Positions 10,482-23,448 are shown, numbered from the stretch's first letter. The stretch is DNA of 64,000 bases from Oceanithermus desulfurans (GCF_014201675.1 NZ_JACHEZ010000009.1:49207-113206); one strand, 5' to 3'. The notes: generated by a model from the sequence alone, not told the origin. Made by a program: numbers and translations.

Positions 10482-11579
10482 TCAGCGCCCGCCGAACCGC
10501 CGCAGCGCCCGCTCCGCCTCGCTCCCCTGCAGCGCAGCGTTGTTCGCCAGGAGGTAGTCGAGGGCGGTCATCCCCGCGGCGTCCCGGTGCCGTGGGTCGG
10601 CCCCCCTGCGCAGCATGGTGAGCACCACCTCGGGGTTGGGGTTCTTCCAGGCGGCGTAGATCAGCGGCGTCCTCCACAGGGGATCGGCCGCGTTGACGCG
10701 GGCCCCCGCGTCGATCAGCGCTTCGATCACCGCGGGCTCCTGGTTGTCGCGCGCGGCGATGAGCAGCGGCCGGTCGCCGGTGGCCGTCCGCCGGTTCACG
10801 TCCAGCCCCCAACGCACCAGCACCCGGATCACCTCGGGCTCGCGGGTGGCCTGGGCGGCCAGGTACAGCGCCGAGCGCTCCAACCGGTCACCCAGCATCG
10901 GGTCCGCGCCCAGCTTCAGGAGCACCTTGACCCCGGCGGCGTTGCCGGCGAGGATCGCGGTGGCCAGCGGCGGCAGGCCCGTAGCGTCGGGTTCCTCGAT
11001 CCGCGCCCCCAGGCGCAGCAACCTCCGAAAGACGGCAACGTCGGCGTTGCTCGCCGCCGCCGCGTGCAACGGGGTCCATCCGTTTTGGTCGCGGGCGCCG
11101 ACGTCGGCCCCGAAGTAGGCCAGCACCTGCAGCACGGCCGGCGTGTGCGAGAGCGCCGCAGCGTAGTGCAGCGCGGTGCGCCCGTGGTCGTCGGCGAGGC
11201 CCAGCCGGGCACCCGACTCGATCAGGGCCTGCACCACCGCCGGGGTAACGTTATGGGCCGCGGCCCACATCAGAGGGGTCTGGCCCGTAGCGTTGGCCCG
11301 GTTCGGATCGGCACCCCGCTGCACCAGGTAGCGGATCACCCGCGGGTCGCGAGAAAAGGCCGCGGCATAGTGAAGGACGGTGTTGCCGCCCGGAAAGCGC
11401 ATCTGCACCTTGGCGGGGGTGTCGAAGTCGCGGGCGACGCGCGGGTAGTCCGCGCTTTGCCAGTAGGCTTGGTCGAAGCGCGCCCCCTGAGCGCCGCCGG
11501 GCTGCGCCCAGACCAGCGTCGCCAATGCGAACAGGCACGCCAGCCCTACCCCACGTGCGATCATCCCAACCTTGACCAT
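10482..11579 (-). CDS. Exported ankyrin-repeat protein (shorter of two)
   Basis: About 365 residues. A signal peptide (MIARGVGLACLFALATLVWAQ region) precedes about nine ankyrin repeats with the ~35-residue form NPEVIRxLVxxGADVNARDxxGxTPLHxAA. Leaderless start: TATAAA lies 6 bp before the ATG at 11579; a second ATG at 11564 has an AAGG and is the alternative. No enzyme domain is present. Ankyrin arrays bind proteins; an exported one would act in the periplasm or outside. It shares a 54-bp divergent promoter region with the GH8 gene, on whose other side lies a much longer ankyrin protein of the same kind, so the three may form one functional unit (inference). Confidence 0.8.
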   Translation of the reverse strand: MVKVGMIARGVGLACLFALATLVWAQPGGAQGARFDQAYWQSADYPRVARDFDTPAKVQMRFPGGNTVLHYAAAFSRDPRVIRYLVQRGADPNRANATGQTPLMWAAAHNVTPAVVQALIESGARLGLADDHGRTALHYAAALSHTPAVLQVLAYFGADVGARDQNGWTPLHAAAASNADVAVFRRLLRLGARIEEPDATGLPPLATAILAGNAAGVKVLLKLGADPMLGDRLERSALYLAAQATREPEVIRVLVRWGLDVNRRTATGDRPLLIAARDNQEPAVIEALIDAGARVNAADPLWRTPLIYAAWKNPNPEVVLTMLRRGADPRHRDAAGMTALDYLLANNAALQGSEAERALRRFGGR

Positions 11580-11585
11580 ACCGGC

Positions 11586-11628
11586 TTTATACCATGTCCG
11601 ATCCGTTACGCACTGCACGGGGTAAACT
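11586..11628. promoter_or_regulatory. Divergent leaderless promoters for ankyrin gene and GH8 gene
   Basis: Minus-strand TATAAA (11586-11591) sits 6 bp before the ankyrin ATG; plus-strand TAAACT (11623-11628) sits 5 bp before the GH8 GTG at 11634. The two start codons are 54 bp apart, so the -35 regions must overlap. Confidence 0.5.
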
Positions 11629-11633
11629 GACGT

Positions 11634-12890
11634 GTGCGCGTCTTCCGCTGGCTGCTCGTCCTCGCCGCCCTGGGCCTCGCCGGCTGCGGCCGCGGGGCCC
11701 CATCCGGTACCGCGCACCCCTTTCCCCAGCACGTCACCTACCCGGGTCAGCAGACCCGCCCCAGCCGCTACACCCAAGAGGACCTGGACGCGCACGCGCG
11801 CGCCTACTACTCCGAGTGGAAGCGCCGCTACCTGAAAGCCGCCGGGCAGGACGCCGTCGGCCAGCCGCTCTACCGCATTATCCACTCGCTGAAAAAGCCG
11901 GACGAAACGGTTAGCGAGGGTATGGGCTACGGGATGATGATCGTCGCCTACCTGGCCGGTGCCGACCCCGAGGCTCGCGCGCTCTTCGACGGCCTCTTCC
12001 GTTACGTGCAGGCCCACCCCTCCGACGTCGACCCCCGTCTGATGGGCTGGATCCAGCCCCCCGACGGAAACGGCAACGACTCGGCCTTCGACGGCGACGC
12101 CGACATCGCCTACGCGCTGCTGCTGGCGGACCGCCAGTGGGGCTCGGGTGGCGCGATCGACTACGCCGCCGCCGCGCGTGAACGCATTCGCGCCCTCGCC
12201 GAAAGCGTCGTCGGGCCGGCCTCGCGGCTTCCCATGCTGGGCGACTGGGTGGACCCCGGGGGCCGCTTCGAAGAAGGCCTGAAGTACACCGAGTTCTCGC
12301 CCAGAATTTCCGACTTCATGCCCGCCCACTTCCGCTCCTTCCGCACCTCCACGGACGACCCCCTCTGGGACGAGGTGGAAGCGGCCGTCGAGCGCGCGGT
12401 GAGCGGCCTCGAGGAAGGCTACAGTCCCGGCACCGGGCTGATGCCCGACTTCGCCCGCCCCGTCCACGACATGGGCTTTCCGCTCAAGCCGGTGGAGCCC
12501 GGCTTCCTGGAGGGCCCCCACGACGGCGACTACGACTACAACGCCGGACGCTACCCCTGGCGGGCGAGCACCGCGGTGCTGCTCTACGACGACGCGTTCT
12601 GGCGCGAACGCATGGACAAGCTGAGCCACTGGGCCGAACGCGCCACCGGCGGCGACCCGTACCGGCTCAATGCCGGCTACCACCTCGACGGCACCCCGAC
12701 GGAGGGCCAGGCCTACTTCACCGTCTTCTTCGCCGCTCCGCTGGCCGCCGCGGCCATGACCCAGCCCGACCAGCAGGCCTGGCTCGACGCGCTCTACGAG
12801 GCGGTCCACGACCGCCACGAGGACTACTACGAAGACTCGGTGACCCTGCTCAACCTGCTCCTTTTGAGCAACAACTACTGGGCGCCCTGA
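11634..12890 (+). CDS. Glycoside hydrolase family 8 lipoprotein
   Basis: 418 residues. The N-terminus is a lipoprotein signal (VLAALGLAGC). GH8 landmarks: SEGMGYGMMI with the general-acid Glu (~residue 92), DGNGNDSAFDGDADIAYALLLA with the catalytic-site Asp (~145), and aromatic (alpha/alpha)6-barrel segments through the C-terminus. GH8 enzymes cut beta-1,4-glucan, chitosan, xylan or lichenan with inversion; which one is not decidable here. The enzyme would be anchored to a membrane and face outward. Leaderless GTG start. Its last 16 bp overlap the 3' end of the large ankyrin gene tail to tail, and another ankyrin gene diverges from its 5' end. Confidence 0.85.
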   Translation: MRVFRWLLVLAALGLAGCGRGAPSGTAHPFPQHVTYPGQQTRPSRYTQEDLDAHARAYYSEWKRRYLKAAGQDAVGQPLYRIIHSLKKPDETVSEGMGYGMMIVAYLAGADPEARALFDGLFRYVQAHPSDVDPRLMGWIQPPDGNGNDSAFDGDADIAYALLLADRQWGSGGAIDYAAAARERIRALAESVVGPASRLPMLGDWVDPGGRFEEGLKYTEFSPRISDFMPAHFRSFRTSTDDPLWDEVEAAVERAVSGLEEGYSPGTGLMPDFARPVHDMGFPLKPVEPGFLEGPHDGDYDYNAGRYPWRASTAVLLYDDAFWRERMDKLSHWAERATGGDPYRLNAGYHLDGTPTEGQAYFTVFFAAPLAAAAMTQPDQQAWLDALYEAVHDRHEDYYEDSVTLLNLLLLSNNYWAP

Positions 12891-15800
12891 GCGGATGAGG
12901 CCGCACCGGCGTCTCCGGAACCGTAAAACTCAAAGATGCTCGCGAGGCAGGCGTTCGCGGGCTTTTTCAGAAGATCGAGCGGGGTAATCCCCTGGTTGTT
13001 CCTGACCTGGGGATTGGCCCCGGCGGCGAGTAGGGCAGCCGCTGAATCGTATTTCATGCGGCACGACCCGGGCATTTTCAGTAAGGCATGCAAGGGGGTG
13101 TCACCGATCCTATCACGAGCGTTGGGATCGGCCCAGTACGCCAGGTAGGTGCTCGCGTTCATGGGGTGCAGGTGCACGGGGGTACGGCCGTCAGCGTCTG
13201 CCGCATTGGCCTTCGCTCCCGCCCGCATGAGGAGGGCCGCCACCGCTTCGCGGTTCACGATATGCAGAGGCGTACGTCGCCGCTCGTCGCGGGCGTTCAC
13301 GTCGGCCCCGGCCGCGAGCAGGAGCTTCGCGGTGGTTTCGTCCAGATCCGCCCGGTGCAGTGGTGTGCGTCCATCATTGGCACGCACGCTGGCGCTTGCC
13401 CCCATCTTCAGCAAAGCGGCGGCTGCCTGCCAGTTGGCCAGGAAGAGCGGGGTCAAGCCTTCGTTGTCGCGGGCGTTCGCGTTAGCGCCGTGAACGACCA
13501 GTAGGTTGACAAGGGGCGCATTTTTCGCGTAATGGAGCGGCACACGCCCCCAAACGTCGCGTGCGTTCACGTCGGCACCCCGTTCAATGAGCTGGTACGC
13601 GGCTGTGTAGCTGGATGGAACAAAGGAGTTTTGATAATGCAGCGGCGTGCGCCACAGATAGTCGCGGCCGTCCACGTCGAGACCCCGGCCCAGCAGGAAG
13701 TCAGCCACCTCGCTGGAAAGGGCGTGGTGCAGCAGACTGCGCCCCGAGCCGTCCCTGGCGCGAATGTCGGCTCCGTAGCTTTCGAGTAGCTCGATCAGCT
13801 GGATTTTTTGCTCCGGCCTGAGCCGGATGTCCATCGCGAGGTGTAGCGCGTCACGCCCGAATCCGTCCTTGATCCGGGGGTCCGCACCCAACCGCAAGAG
13901 TTCGGTGTACAACGCTTTCGTCCTTGAATAGAGAGCCAGATGCAGCGGTGTAAAGCCTTCCAGGTCGGTGGCGTTGATCAGGGACTTGTCGGAGGCCAGC
14001 ACCGTTACCGCACGGGCAAAGTCGAAATCTTTGAGTGAATGCCTCGCTGCGATCGCCAGGTAGTGGATCGGCAACCGCCCGCGCTCGTCGCGCTGGGTCG
14101 GGTCGGCCCCGAGTTCGACCAGGCGCTCGAGAACCCCCGCCGAAATGTCGCTGCGCTCCGGAGCCCACCCGCACACCGGCAGCCAAGGCGCCGTGTCGTC
14201 ATAGCTCATAGGAGCGTGGTTGGCCAACTCGGACGAAGACACGGACCGCAGGTAGTAGTGGAGTGCGTTGGCGCCGTAGCGGTCGGTGCGAACGGCCCGC
14301 ACCCCCAATCCAGCCAGACGCTCCAGGACGTCCTCTCCGGAGTTGCCGGCCGCCCACATCAGGATCGCCCCGTAGCCGTCCTTGTCTACCACCTGCGGGT
14401 CGGGCCCGTAGGCCAGCAGCTCGTCGAGAAGAAGAGACGGCTGACCGTACCGCAGCATCAGGAGCAGCGGCGTATCGCCCCACGCGTCGGCGTGGTTGAC
14501 GGCGGCCTTCACGTTCAAGCCGTAGGCCACCAACTTTTTCAGCGGTTGCGGGTTATTAAGTGCCCAGTAGTGCAAGGCGTTCCGGCCCAGCTCGTTGTAG
14601 AGGTTGGGGTCGGCCCCGTGTGCCAGCAGGACCCGGGTGGCGAACTCGGGCCAGTGGCGGTTGCACATGGCCAGCTGCAGGGGCGTATAACCGCGCCCTC
14701 CGCGTGCGTTCACGTCGGCGCCCAAACCCAGCACCTCAAGTAAAAGGAGCTTGGCGCTATCCAGGGTCGCGTCCGCGTGTCCCACACCCTGCTGGACGGC
14801 GCTCGCCAGCACGTGCAAGGCGGTGTAGCCGCCAGCATCGCGTTCGTCAATGTCCGCTCCGTACTCGACCAGCAACCACAGGATCGCGAGCCCGTCGTAC
14901 GTATCGGGGGTGTAATTGAAATAATCCTCGGTAAAGGGCTGGAACAACTTAGGCAACCCTTTGGGGCGGGCGCCGTGCTGGAGCCCATCGAGCACCAGCG
15001 CGGGATCGAGCACCTTCACTCCGGTGGCTAGGTCGGCTTGGGGATGTTTGCTTTCATTACAACTTATTGGGTTTGTAATCAGGCGGTAAGCCGTGCGATC
15101 GAATCCGCCGACAATACGGTGGCTTATAGTTTGTATGGTTTGCGAAGGCGTAAGGCCGGATTTGTCCTTCGCCTGCAGGTTGACCCCATAGCGACAAAGC
15201 GTGCGCAGCAAACCGTCGAGTGGGGTTTGGTCTTCGTCTCGGAACAAAACAAAGGGGTCGCCGCCAACCTCCCGCATCAGACGGGGTCCGGGAAGCGAAC
15301 CCAATGACCGGCGCAGCAGCAGGTCGAGCGTGAAGAGGTTGTTGGACATGGAAGCGATACGCAGGCACGCCTGACCCTCACAACCCACACGCCGAATCAA
15401 CTCGGCTACGATCAAGGGGTTACTGGAGTTCCGGACGGCGCGTGACAGAACAGAGTACCCAAGATGGTCTTCGGCCCGTGGATCGGCCCCCAGTTCGAGC
15501 AACGCCATGGAAACCGGCGTGAAGGGGTTGTACGTTACGGCGCTGTGCAGAGGCGTTTCGCCATAGTTATCCCGCGCGTCGATCCGGGCCCCCAGGGCCA
15601 CCAGCGTTCTGATGACTTCGGGGTTTTCGCTCCAGATGGCGGCGTAATGCAACGGCGTCAAGCCCTTCTTGTCCCTTGCGTTCACGTCGGCCCCCAAATC
15701 AACCAGGACACGGGCGACGTCGGGGTTGCGGTTGTACTTGGCAAACTCGTGCAGTACGGTAGCGCCTTCTTTTGTTCGAACCTGGAGGCTGTGGCCCTGC

Positions 15801-16036
15801 TGGACCAGCTCGCGAAAATGCTCTGCGGCTGCCGCGGGGTCACGCGCCAGTTCCAGGACCGGATCGAGGGATTGTTCCTCCCTGTATGCGGATCGCCTCT
15901 CGTAGGGATCCGTCAGGTCGTCGTACACCGTAAACGAACCCGCGTACCAACCCGACTCGAGCGGCTGCCAGGGTACGTATTCTTCCGCCAGAGCCATTAC
16001 GCCCAGAAAACAAAGGAGGAATAAAATCCGTTTCAT
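12875..16036 (-). CDS. Giant exported ankyrin-repeat protein
   Basis: 1053 residues: a signal peptide (FLLCFLGVMALA), a short lead and then about 25 ankyrin repeats covering almost the whole chain. Repeats follow DVNARDKKGLTPLHYAA with 33-36 residue periods; some are degenerate (residues ~195-340 and ~590-640). No transmembrane anchor or catalytic domain is seen. The ATG at 16036 lies 15 bp after a perfect TATAAT. GC content is lower than in neighbours, and the promoter region is very AT-rich. The gene ends tail to tail with the GH8 gene. A repeat solenoid of this size should form a long curved binding surface in the periplasm or outside; the ligand is unknown. Confidence 0.85.
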   Translation of the reverse strand: MKRILFLLCFLGVMALAEEYVPWQPLESGWYAGSFTVYDDLTDPYERRSAYREEQSLDPVLELARDPAAAAEHFRELVQQGHSLQVRTKEGATVLHEFAKYNRNPDVARVLVDLGADVNARDKKGLTPLHYAAIWSENPEVIRTLVALGARIDARDNYGETPLHSAVTYNPFTPVSMALLELGADPRAEDHLGYSVLSRAVRNSSNPLIVAELIRRVGCEGQACLRIASMSNNLFTLDLLLRRSLGSLPGPRLMREVGGDPFVLFRDEDQTPLDGLLRTLCRYGVNLQAKDKSGLTPSQTIQTISHRIVGGFDRTAYRLITNPISCNESKHPQADLATGVKVLDPALVLDGLQHGARPKGLPKLFQPFTEDYFNYTPDTYDGLAILWLLVEYGADIDERDAGGYTALHVLASAVQQGVGHADATLDSAKLLLLEVLGLGADVNARGGRGYTPLQLAMCNRHWPEFATRVLLAHGADPNLYNELGRNALHYWALNNPQPLKKLVAYGLNVKAAVNHADAWGDTPLLLMLRYGQPSLLLDELLAYGPDPQVVDKDGYGAILMWAAGNSGEDVLERLAGLGVRAVRTDRYGANALHYYLRSVSSSELANHAPMSYDDTAPWLPVCGWAPERSDISAGVLERLVELGADPTQRDERGRLPIHYLAIAARHSLKDFDFARAVTVLASDKSLINATDLEGFTPLHLALYSRTKALYTELLRLGADPRIKDGFGRDALHLAMDIRLRPEQKIQLIELLESYGADIRARDGSGRSLLHHALSSEVADFLLGRGLDVDGRDYLWRTPLHYQNSFVPSSYTAAYQLIERGADVNARDVWGRVPLHYAKNAPLVNLLVVHGANANARDNEGLTPLFLANWQAAAALLKMGASASVRANDGRTPLHRADLDETTAKLLLAAGADVNARDERRRTPLHIVNREAVAALLMRAGAKANAADADGRTPVHLHPMNASTYLAYWADPNARDRIGDTPLHALLKMPGSCRMKYDSAAALLAAGANPQVRNNQGITPLDLLKKPANACLASIFEFYGSGDAGAASSAQGAQ

Positions 16037-16062
16037 TGTGTATCATGTGTATTATACACAAT
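16035..16062 (-). promoter_or_regulatory. Palindromic operator over the -10 of the giant ankyrin gene
   Basis: Outer arms ATTGTGTA / TACACAAT enclose an inner palindrome TGTGTATTATACACA that contains the TATAAT -10 (16051-16056, minus strand). An AT-rich palindrome centred on the -10 and reaching the start codon looks like a repressor site. The regulator is not identified. Confidence 0.5.
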
Positions 16063-16242
16063 ATACTTATTTTACACAAACATACACGGATCCCATCCGG
16101 GAGCCGATTGTGGCATACCGCCTTCTGCGCGGTCGCTCCCCGGCGGTCTTTGTTGAGGATCCCGAAGCGCGAAGGCGGCCGGCTCGACCCAATTGGCACC
16201 TCGAGCGAGAAAACGTTTTTCCGACGGCACCAGGGGGCGGAG

Positions 16243-19706
<3,464 letters not shown>

Positions 19707-19860
19707 TCAAATCGCGTCGTTCACGACACCGTCGCCGCGAGCCGTACCCCCGACGTTGCCCAAGCGAGGGCCGGTTCCAGGGCCGAGCCAAAAGCCGTGG
19801 AAAAGGCGCTATGGCGTCATCGTCGCGGCCTACGGCATCCACGCCGGGGAGGACGCCGGT

Positions 19861-19909
19861 CTGGATTCCAGAGCGTGAGAACCTCGCGGCGCGCCCCGCT
19901 GGAATGACC
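19861..19909. repeat. GGATTCC...GGAATGACC palindromic repeat
   Basis: Ends CTGGATTCCAG and CTGGAATGACC are inverted around a GC-rich centre. This matches the general form of bacterial intergenic repeats with GTCATTCC/GGAAT ends. Confidence 0.5.
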
Positions 19910-20133
19910 AAACCGGTCCGTGGCAGCCTTTTTCAAAAGAAGGAGACAAGGGAGATCCGTGGCCTGTGGCTTGTAGTTTGTGGTGCGTGTCGTCTTGTCG
20001 TAGGGACGGACCCGCGGGTCCGCCCTATAGGTTCATGGTGCGTGGTGATGGTGACGCGGTGGCCTTGGCTCGTATCGCGGCCGGAAGAAGCGCCAAGCCC
20101 AGCCTTCGGCAAACAGCGGCAGAGGGAGGGTTT

Positions 20134-20151
20134 CCCCCCCCCCCCCCCCCC
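20134..20151 (+). repeat. 18-C homopolymer
   Basis: Uninterrupted C18 in the gene-free block. Length is likely unstable; no gene start is close enough to assign a switch role. Confidence 0.8.
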
Positions 20152-20206
20152 GCGTTCCAGCGTCGGCACGTCGGCGGCGGCCGCACCCCGGCTTCTCTTC
20201 ATGCAT

Positions 20207-20302
20207 GGGCCCCGGATCTCGGCCGGGCCGGCCGGCCGCGTCTGGGGAATCGAGAAGCGCGGTAAGTGATGGGTGGCTTGTGGCTTGTAGGCTGTGGTTC
20301 GT
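20207..20302 (+). repeat. Composite intergenic repeat, copy 1
   Basis: GGGCCCCGGATCTCGGCCGG, then GGGGAATCGAGAA, then GGTGGCTTGTGGCTTGTAGG. The same three blocks occur in the same order at 20629-20710. Confidence 0.6.
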
Positions 20303-20628
20303 AGCCGACAAAACGCCTGCGCCTTGCGGTTTGCAGCAAAGAAAACTGCCTCCCCCTTCGGGGAAGGCCGGGGTGGGGGTTTGGAAAGCGGCTTGTAGCC
20401 TGTCGTGGAAGGTTCGTAATGCACGCGCATGACGCACTTGGCTCCTTCCGCCCACCACGTACTACGCGGCACCCCCCCCACCCCGCTCCCCACCTCCCGT
20501 CCAACAACCCCCCTCCGGCCTGCGGCCACCTCCCCCGGCGGAGGAGGCCAAAGAGGCGTACGGCTTGTAACTCGTACCCCATGGTTAGCCTGTTGCGGGT
20601 AGACCCGCCGTAGACGTCGCCCGCTGCG

Positions 20629-20710
20629 CGGGCCCCGGGTCTCGGCCGGCATGGCCTCGCCCGGGGAATCGGGAAAGGCGGTGGGTGGCTTGTAGCCTGT
20701 GGCTTGCGGA
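20629..20710 (+). repeat. Composite intergenic repeat, copy 2
   Basis: GGCCCCGGGTCTCGGCCGG, then GGGGAATCGGGAAA, then GGTGGCTTGTAGCCTGTGG; degenerate copy of the element at 20207-20302, slightly shorter between blocks 2 and 3. Confidence 0.6.
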
Positions 20711-21012
20711 AACACCATGACCTGCTTCAAGCCAACCGGGGTGGACCTGGATTTTCTTGAAGTCGAGCAAAAAGACACCGGCGGTCGGCCGCCGTCCCCT
20801 CAAGCGCCCTCCTCTTGGGGGAGGGCTGGGGAGGGGTTACGGACGCCGCATGAGCCGGAGGTCCGGCGTCGGTCCGCGGCGCACCGCCACCCACACCCCG
20901 CTTCCCACTTCCTACTTCCTAGAACCCATTCACCACCGATCACGTACTGCGCACTACGCCGCCCGTACCCCCCTCCGGCGGCTCTAGCGAACCACTTCTT
21001 GGGGCGTTACAG

Positions 21013-21666
21013 CTACCCCTCCCGCAGGTCCAGCCCGTTGAAGCGCTGCTGCGCGGCCTCCAGCCCCTCGTCGCGCCAAACCCGCACCGCCTCGGCGGCC
21101 GCGGCCACCACCCGGTCGGCGACGCGGCGCTCTTCGGGCGAAAACTTCGAAAGCACCCATCCCGCCGCGTCCCAGCCGGCCGGCGGCCGGCCGATGCCCA
21201 GGCGCAGGCGGTCGAAGCGGTCGGTGCCCAGCTGCTCGATGATCGAGCGCACCCCCTTCTGCCCCCCGGCGCTGCCGGCGCGGCGCAGCCGCATCCGACC
21301 CAGGGGCAGGTCCATGTCGTCGTGCACCACCAGCAGGCGCTCGGGGTCGATCTTGTAGTAGCGCACGAAGGGCGCGACCGCTTCGCCCGAGGCGTTCATG
21401 AAGGTGGTGGGCTTCATCAGCCAGCCGCTCCCCCAGCGGGTGGTGAAGGCCCGGCCCTGCTGCTTCCAGGCGAGGCGCTCCTCGCGGGCGAGGCGGTCGA
21501 CCACCCAAAACCCCAGGTTGTGGCGGGTCTCGGCGTAGCGGGGTCCGGGGTTGCCCAGCCCCACCACCAGAAAGCGCGCGCTCACGTCAGGATCCCCCTC
21601 GTCCAGCTCCACGTCGGGCCGCATGGCGAACCCGGCCAGCCAGCGTTTCAGCTTCCCCCAGTCCAC
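21013..21666 (-). CDS. pth: Peptidyl-tRNA hydrolase
   Basis: 217 residues. Diagnostic segments: LVVGLGNPGPRYAETRHNLGF (containing Asn and catalytic His), WLMKPTTFMNASGEAV, VVHDDMDLPLG (catalytic Asp) and GSAGGQKGVRSII. It frees tRNA from peptidyl-tRNA dropped by ribosomes. The protein carries an unusual ~31-residue N-terminal extension; the GTG at 21666 is favoured because TAGACT lies exactly 6 bp upstream, the leaderless arrangement seen elsewhere here. A GTG at 21595 with an AGGGGG upstream is the alternative, giving the normal family length. It follows rplY on the same strand but is separated from it by a terminator. Confidence 0.93.
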   Translation of the reverse strand: MDWGKLKRWLAGFAMRPDVELDEGDPDVSARFLVVGLGNPGPRYAETRHNLGFWVVDRLAREERLAWKQQGRAFTTRWGSGWLMKPTTFMNASGEAVAPFVRYYKIDPERLLVVHDDMDLPLGRMRLRRAGSAGGQKGVRSIIEQLGTDRFDRLRLGIGRPPAGWDAAGWVLSKFSPEERRVADRVVAAAAEAVRVWRDEGLEAAQQRFNGLDLREG

Positions 21667-21684
21667 CCGCCCAGTCTACGAAAA

Positions 21685-21704
21685 GGGGAGGCCGCAGCCT
21701 CCCC
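21685..21704 (-). terminator. Terminator of the luxS-mtnN-prs-rplY run
   Basis: GGGGAGGC-CGCA-GCCTCCCC hairpin followed on the minus strand by TTTT, 19 bp after the rplY stop. Confidence 0.8.
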
Positions 21705-21722
21705 GTCGTGGCCGGATTCGGG

Positions 21723-22361
21723 CTACTCGGCCTCTTCCTCTTCCGCCTTACCGCGCTTGATCAGCTCGGGCTCGGCCTCCATGCCCTCGGCTTCGGCGGC
21801 CTCGGCCTCGAGCTTCTCGACGTCTTCGGGCGGCACCACCGTGGCCACCACGGCCTCGGGGTCGGTGAGCAGCTCGACCCCCTCGGGCAGGGCCAGGTCC
21901 GAAGCGTGGAGCACGTCGCCGATCTCCAGCTCCGAGACGTCCACCTCAATACCCTGAGGGATGTTGCGCGGCAGCACCCGCACCTCCAGGTCGGTGAGCG
22001 GCGTCGAGAGCACGCCCCCCAGCTTGACGCCCTTGGCCTCGCCCACGAACTTGAGGTTGACGTACATGTCCAGGGTCTGGCCCTTGGTGAGCACGTAAAA
22101 GTCCACGTGCTCGGGACGGCGGCGGCGCTTGTCGAGCTGGACCTGACGGACCACGGTGTCGACGGTCTCGCCGTCGGGAAGCTCGAGCGTGATCACGTGG
22201 TGCACGCCGGCGTTACGGAACACCTTGTCGAACTCGCCCAGCTGGACGTAGAGCTTCTTGTTGACGTTCTTGTTGTACATGATGCCGGGCAGCTTGCCTT
22301 CACGCCGCAGCACCTTGGGTTTTTCCGACTCGCGGTAATAGGCTTTGAGCTTATACTCCAT
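21723..22361 (-). CDS. rplY: Ribosomal protein L25/TL5 (Ctc form)
   Basis: 212 residues from the ATG at 22361, which has AGGAGG 5 bp upstream. The N-terminal ~95 residues form the L25 5S-rRNA-binding domain (YRESEKPKVLRREGKLPG, HVDFYVLTKGQ); the C-terminal half is the TL5/Ctc domain (LRVLPRNIPQGIEVDVSELEIGD) with an acidic tail (EEEEAE). It binds 5S rRNA in the large subunit central protuberance. Thermus uses this long two-domain form. Adjacent to pth, a frequent bacterial pairing. Confidence 0.95.
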   Translation of the reverse strand: MEYKLKAYYRESEKPKVLRREGKLPGIMYNKNVNKKLYVQLGEFDKVFRNAGVHHVITLELPDGETVDTVVRQVQLDKRRRRPEHVDFYVLTKGQTLDMYVNLKFVGEAKGVKLGGVLSTPLTDLEVRVLPRNIPQGIEVDVSELEIGDVLHASDLALPEGVELLTDPEAVVATVVPPEDVEKLEAEAAEAEGMEAEPELIKRGKAEEEEAE

Positions 22362-22527
22362 GCTTCCTCCTAGGCCGCGTGCGCGGCGGGGGCACACGGC
22401 GCCGGCACTCCGGCACGCAAACCCGATTGTACGCGGACGGTGGGCCCGGGGTCAAGCAAACCCGGCCCCGGGCCCGTGGTCTCTGTGCCCTATGGAAAGC
22501 CACAGGCCACCCATCACGAGCTGCAGA

Positions 22528-23448
22528 TTATATCAGCGCCGAGACCGACTGGTGCGTGTGCACCGCGCGAATCGCCTGCGCCAGTAGCGGCGCGGTCGAG
22601 AGGATCTCGTACCCCTCGCCGGCGTCGAGCGCGATGGTGTCGGTGAAGACGACCCGTTCGATGCCCATGTGCGAGAGGTTGCTGCGCGCCGGGCCCACGA
22701 GCACCGCGTGGGTGGCCATCACCACCGCCTCGGGCCGGGCCCCCGCAGCCACCAGCGCGTCCACCCCGCGGCGGATCGTGCCTCCGGTGGAGACGATGTC
22801 GTCGATGATGAGGGGCCTGAGCCCCGCCACGTCGCCGATCACGTAGGTGACCTCGGTCTCGGTGGGGCCGGTGCGGCGCTTGGCCAGCATGGCCATGGGC
22901 AGGCCCAGCAGGTTGGAAAGCCGCCGCGCCTCCTCGGCGCGGCCGGCGTCGGGGCTGACGACGACCGCCCCGTCGGCCAGCCCCTCACGCTCGATGTACT
23001 CGGCGAAGAGGCGCACCGAGCGCAGGTGGTCGACCGGGATGTTGAAGAAGCCCTGGATCTGGGGAGCGTGCAGATCGATGGCGATCACCCGGTGGTACCC
23101 CGCCCGCTCGATCAGGTCAGCCACCAGCTTGGCGCTGATGGGCTCGCGCCCGATGCTCTGCTTGTCCTGGCGCGCGTAGCCGAAGTAGGGCACCACGGCG
23201 TTGATGCGGCCGGCGCTCGAGCGCCGGAGCGCGTCGGCGTAGAGCAAGAGCTCCATCAGGTTCTCGTTGACCGGCGGCGCGGTGGGCTGGACCACGTAGA
23301 CGTCGTTGCCGCGCACGCTCTCCCCCAGCTGCAGCCGCACCTCGCCGTCGGGGAAGCGCTGCACCAGCGACTCCCCCAGCGGCAACCCCAGATAACCGGC
23401 GATCTTCTCGGCCAGCGTCCGGTTGGCGTTCCCCGAAAACAGCTTCAT
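22528..23448 (-). CDS. prs: Ribose-phosphate pyrophosphokinase
   Basis: 306 residues, usual length. FSGNANRTLAEKIAGYLG opens the protein, the ATP site is near YARQDKQSIGREPISAK, the divalent-cation/catalytic region is AIDLHAPQIQGFF, and the PRPP loop is LIIDDIVSTGGTI. It makes PRPP from ribose 5-phosphate and ATP for nucleotide, His and Trp synthesis. It lies 18 bp downstream of mtnN and upstream of rplY on the same strand. Confidence 0.97.
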   Translation of the reverse strand: MKLFSGNANRTLAEKIAGYLGLPLGESLVQRFPDGEVRLQLGESVRGNDVYVVQPTAPPVNENLMELLLYADALRRSSAGRINAVVPYFGYARQDKQSIGREPISAKLVADLIERAGYHRVIAIDLHAPQIQGFFNIPVDHLRSVRLFAEYIEREGLADGAVVVSPDAGRAEEARRLSNLLGLPMAMLAKRRTGPTETEVTYVIGDVAGLRPLIIDDIVSTGGTIRRGVDALVAAGARPEAVVMATHAVLVGPARSNLSHMGIERVVFTDTIALDAGEGYEILSTAPLLAQAIRAVHTHQSVSALI

